Positions 57,577-64,000 of a stretch of DNA of 64,000 nucleotides are shown here, piece after piece. The notes under the pieces were generated by a model. The model saw only the letters and a program-made list of their open reading frames with translations, ran no database searches and was not told the origin of the DNA. Position 1 is the stretch's first letter. Each line of letters starts with the position of its first letter. The DNA lies in assembly GCF_034059295.1 (NCBI RefSeq), contig NZ_CP139141.1:4013001-4077000 (forward strand), in the 5' to 3' direction. The position numbers and the translations under genes were made by a program. Source of the stretch: Pseudomonas sp. HR96 (lineage in GTDB: Bacteria > Pseudomonadota > Gammaproteobacteria > Pseudomonadales > Pseudomonadaceae).

Positions 57577-60089
57577 TGGCCCGCCTGCCCGTGTTGCGCC
57601 TGCTGACCCTCGCCGCCCGCCAACTCGCCCGCGATACCCGCGCCGGCGAATTGCGCGTGCTGTTCTTCGCCCTGGTGGTCGCGGTCGCGGCCAGCACCGC
57701 CATCGGCTATTTCGGCGCCCGTCTCAATGGCGCCATGCAGATGCGCGCCACGGAGTTTCTCGGCGCCGACCTGGTACTGCAAGGCAGCGCCCCGGCGCGC
57801 CCCGAGCAACTGGCGAGCGGCGCCCAGGGCGGTCTTGCGCATGCGCGCACGGTGGAATTTTCCAGCGTGATCGCTACCGACAACGGCATCCAGCTGTCCA
57901 GCGTCAAGGCCGTGGACGGCCTTTACCCCTTGCGCGGCCAACTCAAGAGCGCGCCACAGCCGCTGGCCGAGGAGACCCTGGGCGGCGCCCCGCAACCTGG
58001 CGAGGCCTGGGTCGAAAGCCGCCTGCTGGTAGCCCTGAACCTGAAGATCGGGGACAGCATCGACGTCGGCAACAAGACCCTGCGCATGACCCGGGTGCTG
58101 ACCTACGAGCCGGACCGCGCCGGCAATTTCTACAGCCTGACCCCGCGAGTGATGATCAACCTCGACGACCTGGCCGCCACCGGCGTGGTCCAGCCGGGCA
58201 GCCGGGTCAGCTATCGCGAACTGTGGCGCGGCACCCCCGAGGCGCTGGCGCAGTACCGGCAGAACGTCGAGCCGGGCCTGGCGCCCAGCCAGAAGCTGGA
58301 GGATGCCCGCGACAGCAACCGACAGATCGGTGGCGCGCTGGGCAAGGCCGAGCGCTACCTGAACATGGCCAGCCTGGTGGCGGTGCTGCTCAGCGGCGTC
58401 GCGGTGGCGCTGTCGGCTTCCCGCTTCGCCGCCCGGCGTCTGGACGCCAGCGCCCTGCTGCGCTGCCTGGGCCTGTCGCGGCGCGAGGCACTGCTGGTGT
58501 TCAGCGTGCAACTGGCGCTGCTTGGCCTGGCCGCCTGCCTCAGCGGCGCCGTGCTGGGCTGGCTCGCGCAACTGGGCCTGTTCGCCCTGCTGCAGGGCCT
58601 GCTGCCCGCTGTGGTGCCCCCCGGTGGCTTGCTCCCGGCACTGGCCGGAGTGGCCACCGGCCTGGTTGCCCTCGCCGGCTTCGCCCTGCCGCCGCTGGCC
58701 GCGCTGGGGCGGGTCCCGCCACTGCGGGTCCTGCGCCGCGACCTGCTGCCGGTACCGCCGAGCAGCTGGCTGGTGTACGGCACCGCGCTGCTGGCGCTGG
58801 GCCTGATCATGTGGCGACTGAGCCTCGACCTGACGTTGACCTTCGCCCTGCTGGCGGGCGGCCTGGTCGCCGCGCTGCTGCTCGGCGGGCTACTGTTGCT
58901 GGTGCTGCAAGGCCTGCGTCGGGTGCTGGCGCGGGCGCCGCTGGCGTGGCGCCTGGGCCTGGGCCAACTGCTGCGCCACCCCCTTGCCGGGGCCGGCCAG
59001 GCACTGGCCTTCGGCTTGATCCTGCTGGCCATGGCGCTGATCGCCCTGCTGCGCGGCGAACTGCTCGACACCTGGCAGAACCAGCTGCCCAAGGACGCCG
59101 CCAACTACTTCGCCTTGAACATCCTGCCCGACCAGCGCCAGGCATTCGCCGAGCAACTGACCCACCTCACTGCCCAGGCCGCCCCGCTGTTCCCGATCAT
59201 TCCAGGGCGTCTGACGCGGATCAACGACAAGCCAGTGCAGGACTTGGTCATGCCCGACTCCCAGGGCGAGCGCGCCATCCAGCGCGACCTCAGCCTGACC
59301 TGGGCCGCCGACCTGCCGGCCGGCAACCGCATCACCGAAGGCGCCTGGTGGAGCGGCGAGACGCCTGGCGCGACCGACGCCATACCGGGTGTCTCGGTCG
59401 AAGGCGAAGTGGCCAGGAGCCTGACCCTCAAGCTCGGCGACAGGCTGACCTTCGACATCGGCGGCGTCGAGCGCCAGGCTCGGGTCACCAACCTGCGCCA
59501 CATCGACTGGGACAACTTCAAGCCCAACTTCTTCATGATCTTCCAGCCCGGCACCCTTCAGGGCCTGCCGGCCACCTACCTGACCAGCTTCTATCTGGCC
59601 CCGGGACATGACGCCCAGGTGGTGGAACTGTCCCGCGCCTTCCCTGCCGTGACCCTGCTGCCGGTGGAGGCGCTGCTGCAACAATTGCGCAGCATCCTCG
59701 CCCAGGTCACCATCGCCGTGCAGTACGTGTTGCTGTTCGTGCTGGCGGCAGGGCTGGCGGTGCTGTTTTCGGGCCTGCAATCGACCCTCGACGAACGCAT
59801 TCGCCAAGGCGCCCTGCTGCGCGCCCTGGGGGCCCAGCGGCAACTGCTGGTCAAGGCGCGCCGCATCGAGTTCGGCCTGCTGGGCGCCGCCAGCGGCGTG
59901 CTCGCCGCGCTGGGCACCGAGCTGGTCAGCCAGCTGCTCTATCGCTACGCCTTCAACCTGCACTGGAGCCCGCACCCGTGGCTTCTGGCATTGCCGCTGG
60001 TCGGCGCCCTGCTGGTCGGTGGCGCGGGCGTCTTCGGCACCCGCAGGGCGCTCAACAGTAGTCCGTTGGCAGTGCTGCGCGAGAGTTAG
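57576..60089 (+). CDS. ABC transporter permease (YbbP-like, FtsX family)
   Basis: 837 residues with about ten membrane helices in groups: one N-terminal (about 30-50), then clusters near 265-420 and 430-500, and a C-terminal group around 710-835 in the FtsX-like domain. Large periplasmic loops (about 55-260 and 515-700). It pairs with the upstream ATPase. Confidence 0.9.
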   Translation: MARLPVLRLLTLAARQLARDTRAGELRVLFFALVVAVAASTAIGYFGARLNGAMQMRATEFLGADLVLQGSAPARPEQLASGAQGGLAHARTVEFSSVIATDNGIQLSSVKAVDGLYPLRGQLKSAPQPLAEETLGGAPQPGEAWVESRLLVALNLKIGDSIDVGNKTLRMTRVLTYEPDRAGNFYSLTPRVMINLDDLAATGVVQPGSRVSYRELWRGTPEALAQYRQNVEPGLAPSQKLEDARDSNRQIGGALGKAERYLNMASLVAVLLSGVAVALSASRFAARRLDASALLRCLGLSRREALLVFSVQLALLGLAACLSGAVLGWLAQLGLFALLQGLLPAVVPPGGLLPALAGVATGLVALAGFALPPLAALGRVPPLRVLRRDLLPVPPSSWLVYGTALLALGLIMWRLSLDLTLTFALLAGGLVAALLLGGLLLLVLQGLRRVLARAPLAWRLGLGQLLRHPLAGAGQALAFGLILLAMALIALLRGELLDTWQNQLPKDAANYFALNILPDQRQAFAEQLTHLTAQAAPLFPIIPGRLTRINDKPVQDLVMPDSQGERAIQRDLSLTWAADLPAGNRITEGAWWSGETPGATDAIPGVSVEGEVARSLTLKLGDRLTFDIGGVERQARVTNLRHIDWDNFKPNFFMIFQPGTLQGLPATYLTSFYLAPGHDAQVVELSRAFPAVTLLPVEALLQQLRSILAQVTIAVQYVLLFVLAAGLAVLFSGLQSTLDERIRQGALLRALGAQRQLLVKARRIEFGLLGAASGVLAALGTELVSQLLYRYAFNLHWSPHPWLLALPLVGALLVGGAGVFGTRRALNSSPLAVLRES

Positions 60090-60171
60090 ACCGCCCGGCA
60101 CCCGAACCGAACCTCCCTGAACGTCGCCTCTCCAACCCTAGGTGTCTTTCAGAACAATGAGGTTCACCAGC

Positions 60172-60732
60172 ATGAAACGCCCAATCAGCAGCACAGTCGG
60201 TAAATGGCTCACCACCGGCGCCCTCTGCGCCGTCCTCGGCAGCGGCCTGGCCATGGCCGCAGGCGCGGCTGGCGGTGCGGGCGGTGGCGCGGGCGGCGGT
60301 GCAGCGGGAGGTGCCGCCGGCGGCGCGGCGGCGGGCGGCGCGGCAGGCGGCAACGGTGCCGGTGCCGCCCGCGGCGCCTCCACCCCAGGCACGGGCACCG
60401 TCGGCACCACCAACGCCACCGGCACCAATGGCAGCAACAGCAACGCTACAGACGCCATGCACAGCAACGGCAGCAATAGCAATGCCACCGACGCCATGCA
60501 CAGTAACGGCAGCAACAGCAATGCCACCGACGCCACCCACAGCAACGGCACCAATGCCAATGGCACCAACGCCATCAACAGCAACGGCACCAACGGAGTC
60601 AACAGCACAGGTACTGGCACCAGCAGCGGTGGCAACATGGGTACGCCGGGCACTTCGGGCAGCACCGATGCCATGCAGCAACAGCGTCAGCAGAGCGGCC
60701 AACAGATGATTCAGGAGCGCACCACGCCCTGA
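60172..60732 (+). CDS. Secreted Gly/Ala- and Asn-rich tandem-repeat protein
   Basis: 186 residues. Signal peptide about 1-29 (ending AMAA), a long Gly/Ala run (about 31-68), then four 13-residue Asn/Ser/Gly repeats (about 91-142) and a Gln-rich tail. No catalytic motif. The ATG at 60172 (MKRPISS) has a GAGG site; the GTG at 60142 is a weaker alternative. Likely a flexible surface or periplasmic protein; function unknown. Confidence 0.7.
   Translation: MKRPISSTVGKWLTTGALCAVLGSGLAMAAGAAGGAGGGAGGGAAGGAAGGAAAGGAAGGNGAGAARGASTPGTGTVGTTNATGTNGSNSNATDAMHSNGSNSNATDAMHSNGSNSNATDATHSNGTNANGTNAINSNGTNGVNSTGTGTSSGGNMGTPGTSGSTDAMQQQRQQSGQQMIQERTTP
60442..60597 (+). repeat. Four 39-base tandem repeats in the Asn-rich protein gene
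   Basis: Four in-frame copies of a 39-base unit coding NATDAMHSNGSNS; the first two are identical at protein level, the last two drift (ATH..TNA, GTNAIN..). Variation between copies suggests slippage or recombination in the past. Confidence 0.85.
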
Positions 60733-60971
60733 TCCTGTGGCGACCGCTCGCTGATCAAGGCCCATAAGCGCTCATCGTCGAAGTCGCGGATCACCCTCTG
60801 CGCGCCCGCCTCGCGCAGCGGGTCTTCAGCCAGTCCGGCAAGCATGCCGAAGGTGTGGAGGCCCGCCGCAACCGCCGACCTGACCGCCGCCAGCGAGTTC
60901 TCGAACGCCAGTGCCTGGCTCATCCGTACAAACCTGCCGATCCGGTTATCACGGGCCTTGGGATCAGGCAT
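60711..60971 (-). pseudogene. C-terminal remnant of a HAD-family phosphatase
   Basis: Open frame whose middle reads LAFENSLAAVRSAVAAGLHT, then AGAQRVIRDFDDERLWALI: the last conserved HAD motif and end of a beta-phosphoglucomutase-like phosphatase (normally about 220 residues). The motif I and II parts are missing; upstream is greB, and the frame overlaps the greB end by eight bases. Most likely a decaying remnant, perhaps not translated. Confidence 0.7.
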
Positions 60972-61449
60972 CCACCGGCCCTGGATAAAAGATCCGGGTC
61001 ACATACCAGAGTGCATCCCCGCCTGGTGTCTGCACTACGAACTCGTCGCCTTCCTGCTTTTTCAACAAGGCTCGGGCCATGGGCGAATCAATCGAGATGT
61101 AGTCATTGCGACCATAGATTTCGTCATAGCCGACGATTCGGAATTTCTTCAGCTCGCCCTCGTCATTCTCGATCTCGACCCAGGCGCCGAAGAACACCCG
61201 GCCTTCCTGCTCCGGCGCGTAATCGACGATCTTCACATCCTCCAGCCGCTTGCGCAGATAGCGGATGCGCCGGTCGATCTCCCTGAGCAGCTTCTTGTTG
61301 TACTGGTAGTCGGCGTTTTCACTGCGGTCGCCCAGCGACGCCGCCCAGGTGACCTTTTGCGTGATTTCCGGCCGATAGACCCGCCACAGGTGGTCGAGCT
61401 CCGACCGCAGGGCCTCGTGGCCCTCTCGGGTGATGATATTGGTTGCCAA
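60964..61449 (-). CDS. greB: Transcription elongation factor GreB
   Basis: 161 residues. N-terminal coiled coil (ITREGHEALRSELDHLW...) with the acidic tip SLGDRSENADYQYNKKLLREI, and a C-terminal FKBP-like domain (FGAWVEIENDEGE... SIDSPMARALL). It rescues backtracked RNA polymerase. The start is TTG at 61449, with a GAGG site 5 bases away; the frame is open to 61629 but without similarity. Confidence 0.93.
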   Translation of the reverse strand: MATNIITREGHEALRSELDHLWRVYRPEITQKVTWAASLGDRSENADYQYNKKLLREIDRRIRYLRKRLEDVKIVDYAPEQEGRVFFGAWVEIENDEGELKKFRIVGYDEIYGRNDYISIDSPMARALLKKQEGDEFVVQTPGGDALWYVTRIFYPGPVDA

Positions 61450-61753
61450 AACTACCTCGATCGTCAGTGAATCGCTGCGCTGCCACCGGGCCCCCGCAAC
61501 GGTATCTCGGCACAGTCTTATCCATATAGTGACGTTCGTCATCACCGGCTTGAGTTCGCCTTGTTCTCCAGCGACAGCGTCGCAGGAGGTGAAACCTGCG
61601 AGCGCTGGCTCCAAGATGTCCCGCCCCAATTCATAAACAGCTATCTGTCTGATTTAGCTGAAATTTATCAATTGCTTACAATTTTAGACTGGCGCCTATC
61701 GTCGATTATGTCATTTTTCCGACGTCAAAAAATAAAAGAATGGACAGGATTCC
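61450..61753. other. Intergenic region between greB and vgrG, with an AT-rich patch
   Basis: 304 bases between divergent genes. The right half (about 61640-61745) is very AT-rich compared with the whole window, a typical sign of acquired DNA and a good place for the vgrG promoter. I could not fix a single -35/-10 pair. No small gene. Confidence 0.6.
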
Positions 61754-62278
61754 ATGGCACGCCAATCAGACCTGCGCTACACCTTTGCGCCCCTTGCCAG
61801 CGAGGCGCAATTCGAGGTTGTCAGCTTCAAGCTCAAGGAAGGGCTTTCCCGCCCTTTCCACTTGAAGCTGACCCTGTCCAGCCGCGACCCCGACATCGAC
61901 TTCGCCGGCCTGCTCGACAGCCGCGTGCTGTTCACGCTGTGGCACCAGCAAGTCGGCAATAGTCACCATGAAACCACCGGTGGCGATCATCACCTCGAGG
62001 TCGGCGGTCACTTCGAGCAACTGATCGCGGGGTCTCGGTACCTGGTGGTAGGCCAGGGCGCCAGGGTCGACACCACGATGTATCAACTACAAGCCAGCGA
62101 GCGACTGGTCATGAGCAATCCGGGCGGCAGTATCACGATCAACGCCACCGGTGTGCATTTCGAGGGGGTGGCCATCCACGTCAAGGGTCCGCTGAACCTC
62201 GGCGCTCGGGGTCAAGGGCAGGATTTACATATCCAGCTGCCCGTCAACCTTGCAGAGCCGTGCAAGGTGAAAGCGTGA
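61754..62278 (+). CDS. VgrG with a large in-frame internal deletion (type VI spike remnant)
   Basis: 174 residues instead of the usual 600-700 or more. Residues 1-67 match the VgrG N terminus (FEVVSFKLKEGLSRPFHLKL... LLDSRVLFTLWHQQ). From about residue 68 (VGNSHHETTGGDHHLEVGG) the sequence jumps to the C-terminal beta-helix tip and DUF2345-like part (NPGGSITINATGVHFEG). The gp27-like and gp5-like body is missing, yet the frame stays open with a good AGGA site. It is either a recent deletion pseudogene or a mini-VgrG. Its stop overlaps the next gene. Confidence 0.8.
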   Translation: MARQSDLRYTFAPLASEAQFEVVSFKLKEGLSRPFHLKLTLSSRDPDIDFAGLLDSRVLFTLWHQQVGNSHHETTGGDHHLEVGGHFEQLIAGSRYLVVGQGARVDTTMYQLQASERLVMSNPGGSITINATGVHFEGVAIHVKGPLNLGARGQGQDLHIQLPVNLAEPCKVKA

Positions 62279-63204
62279 TGACCAGTCCGTTGCAGACTTT
62301 CCTGACCAGCCACCATCGGCCCGAGGCAAGCCTGTATCTGCTGCTCGACCCCCTCGCCGACTGCGCCGAAAGCGACCCGCTGCACGAGATGGCCCTGCGT
62401 CGGCAGCTCGGTGAAAATGCCCTGACCCGGCTGCCTCGGCCTGACCTGGACCACGCTCCGGAGGCCTGGCCGCTGCTGGTGACCCTCGCCGGCCCTGGAG
62501 TTGCGCCGGCGCCAGAGCTGCTGGCCCTGGCCGAGCACCGCGTTCAGCGCGACCGCCGGGATTCGCGCCACTACGTATGTGCCTGGCTCAGCAGCAGCGT
62601 CACCGCCGAGCAGGTGGGCAAGCAGCTGATCACACTGGGCCACAGCTTTGCCCCGCAAGGAGTGCAGTTTCTGCCGCTGTACCAGCCACTGCGCTTCGAA
62701 TTGCTACGAGCCTGGTCCAAGCAGGGCGACCAGGGGCTGGGGCCGTTGCATGGCGGGCTGTTTCCGGGGAGCGACCTAGGGTACTTCACCGCCACTGGCG
62801 AGGCGCCGCGCAGCGCCGCCACCGATCCGCAGGCCCTCGATGCCCAGCGCGAGGTGGTGCTGATCGCGGAGTTGCTGGACATCTGGCGTAGCTGTGGACA
62901 GCGTCCGGCGCCGTCCCTGCGCAGTGATGGCACCAACCCGATCGCGTTGCCTGGTGACGCTGCCTTTCAGGCTTACCAACAGATACGCCAGGCGCGAGCG
63001 CTGGGCCTTCAGAGCGCCGACATCCAGGTCCTGGCCGCTTACCGCCTGTTGGTGCATGACGGCTTGCCCCGCCATCCTCTGTTCCAGCGGCTGATCGCTG
63101 AAGCCGCCAGCGGAGGGCTCGCACTCGAAGCCGCCTTTCTACAAGTGCCGGGTTACGACTGGGACCGGGCCATCGCAGAACTCGATCATGGAGCCGCCCA
63201 ATGA
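62278..63204 (+). CDS. DUF4123-like type VI effector adaptor
   Basis: 308 residues. The N-terminal half (about 17-150; SLYLLLDPLADCA... FLPLYQPLRFELL) resembles the DUF4123 (Tap/TEC) chaperones that load effectors on VgrG. The C-terminal half is helical and less clear. The ATG at 62278 overlaps the vgrG stop (TGATG), and the stop overlaps the effector start (ATGA), so the three genes form one unit. Confidence 0.75.
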   Translation: MTSPLQTFLTSHHRPEASLYLLLDPLADCAESDPLHEMALRRQLGENALTRLPRPDLDHAPEAWPLLVTLAGPGVAPAPELLALAEHRVQRDRRDSRHYVCAWLSSSVTAEQVGKQLITLGHSFAPQGVQFLPLYQPLRFELLRAWSKQGDQGLGPLHGGLFPGSDLGYFTATGEAPRSAATDPQALDAQREVVLIAELLDIWRSCGQRPAPSLRSDGTNPIALPGDAAFQAYQQIRQARALGLQSADIQVLAAYRLLVHDGLPRHPLFQRLIAEAASGGLALEAAFLQVPGYDWDRAIAELDHGAAQ

Positions 63205-64000
63205 ACTTCAGGGAACAAATGGCCGTGCGCATCGCCGAAAACGCCTTCTCCCACGGCGACTGCAGACTCTGCGAGCGCAAGGGGCTGTCCATCCTGCTGG
63301 TGCGCACGGCGCTGGTGCCCAAGGCCCACACCGCCTACCACCGCCCCAAACCCGAGCTCACCGACATGAAGCTGGGCCTGCGCACCCTGCGCGCCGGCTA
63401 CGTCTACCTGCTGCTGGACGACAAGGTCTGGCATGCCTATCAGGTCACCCCGGACGGCTACCTGCGCCAGTTCAACCCCTACAAACCCCCGGCCGCCAAC
63501 ACACGCCTGCTGCCCTGGGCCTGCGTCAACGCCGACCACCACATCCCGGCGTCCTTCATCAACATCGACACCGACAAATACCAGACCGTCTCCATGGCCT
63601 TCGCCAGCGACCCCTGGCCCAGGAGTGTGCTCGACTCCTACAAGGCGCTGAACAACATCGAGCGCATGCAGATGTTCGACCTGACCACCGCCCAGCAAAA
63701 CCCCGGCAAACTGGGCGACTTCCTCACCGCCGAGCAGCCGCTCGTGCACCACAAAGTCTACGAATACGAGGCTTTCGTGCCCGGTTTCGACAGCGTGCAC
63801 GCCTTCCACAGCCGCGGTCGCTCGCGCCTGGCCCTGCGCAACTACCTGCAAAACATGGCGCCGGGCGCGGATGGCCGGCAAGGCGTGCTGATGATCGACA
63901 TCGACGACCCCATCGGCCTGGTCCAGGAGTACAACGGCCTGCGCGCCAGCTGGGCGCATGCCCGGCAGGCATGGCTGGAAGAGCCGGAGCGGGCCTACCA
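63201..64000 (+). CDS. Type VI effector with MIX motif, BTH_I2691/VasX-like (partial)
   Basis: First 266 residues of a gene that runs off the right edge. Start ATG at 63201 (MNFREQMAVRI). An early cysteine pair CRLCERKG, then LRAGYVYLLLDD near residues 70-81, which fits the MIX motif (hRxGhhYhh) of type VI effectors. General similarity is to the VasX/BTH_I2691 group, whose long C termini form membrane pores. The toxin end and any immunity gene lie outside the window. Confidence 0.78.
   Translation, partial: MNFREQMAVRIAENAFSHGDCRLCERKGLSILLVRTALVPKAHTAYHRPKPELTDMKLGLRTLRAGYVYLLLDDKVWHAYQVTPDGYLRQFNPYKPPAANTRLLPWACVNADHHIPASFINIDTDKYQTVSMAFASDPWPRSVLDSYKALNNIERMQMFDLTTAQQNPGKLGDFLTAEQPLVHHKVYEYEAFVPGFDSVHAFHSRGRSRLALRNYLQNMAPGADGRQGVLMIDIDDPIGLVQEYNGLRASWAHARQAWLEEPERAY

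Noticed and set aside
58890..60101. Long open frames antisense to the ABC permease, rlmL, acnD, ppsA and others
   Set aside because: High-GC third-position bias creates long shadow frames on the opposite strand; none has recognisable motifs or ribosome sites.

Overview
The window is chromosomal DNA from a Pseudomonas species, most likely of the fluorescent (putida/fluorescens) type. The evidence is high-GC coding, the oprF-sigX-cmpX-crfX-cmaX block, the oprI lipoprotein, the rmf/rlmL/pyrD neighbourhood, the AcnD/PrpF form of the methylcitrate cycle, a quinone-dependent PyrD, and very Pseudomonas-like protein sequences. The species cannot be fixed from the sequence alone. Almost all of it reads as core genome. 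The clear accessory stretch is the right end, from about 60.1 kb.

Layout. 0-3 kb: lipid kinase YegS and an orphan GDP-mannose pyrophosphorylase/phosphomannose isomerase. 3-5.7 kb: molybdenum cofactor genes (moaB-moeA divergent from mobA) and a small lipoprotein. 5.8 kb: tRNA-Pro(CGG). 6-8.7 kb: a signalling cluster of a stand-alone CheB domain, an RsbQ-like hydrolase and an overlapping PAS histidine kinase. 8.8-15.9 kb: ZntB-type metal transporter, PitA phosphate transporter, an rRNA/tRNA pseudouridine synthase, an SOS-box-controlled small gene, a glutaredoxin-like protein, an Amt ammonium transporter with a sigma-54 promoter, and a YqjD/YqjE-type membrane operon. 16-24 kb: EAL protein, dGTPase, LuxR-type response regulator, YggL, DacB and a CHASE-PAS-GGDEF diguanylate cyclase. 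24-28.4 kb: RlmKL, Rmf, PyrD.

28.6-37.7 kb: oprF and the sigX envelope-stress locus, RraA, an alpha/beta hydrolase, then phosphoenolpyruvate synthase with its divergent regulatory kinase. 37.7-44.4 kb: the complete propionate operon prpR-prpB-prpC-acnD-prpF. 44.6-47.7 kb: a three-gene system of retropepsin-like protease, inactive transglutaminase fused to a 7-TM domain, and an ATP-grasp glutamate-ligase-like enzyme, whose pathway is unknown. 47.7-53.7 kb: pabB, cysH, cysB, a Usp protein, a 5'-nucleotidase and DAHP synthase. 53.8-60.1 kb: a small acetyltransferase, oprI, an L,D-transpeptidase, a small CxxC protein, tesA, and the YbbA/YbbP-type ABC exporter.

60.1-64 kb: an Asn/Gly-rich tandem-repeat secreted protein, a decayed HAD phosphatase fragment, greB, and then a type VI secretion module. 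The module consists of a vgrG that has lost its whole middle part in frame, an adaptor-like gene, and the start of a large MIX-motif effector that runs off the window. The best candidates for a second look are this collapsed VgrG module, the RsbQ/PAS-kinase pair, and the protease/7-TM/ATP-grasp operon.
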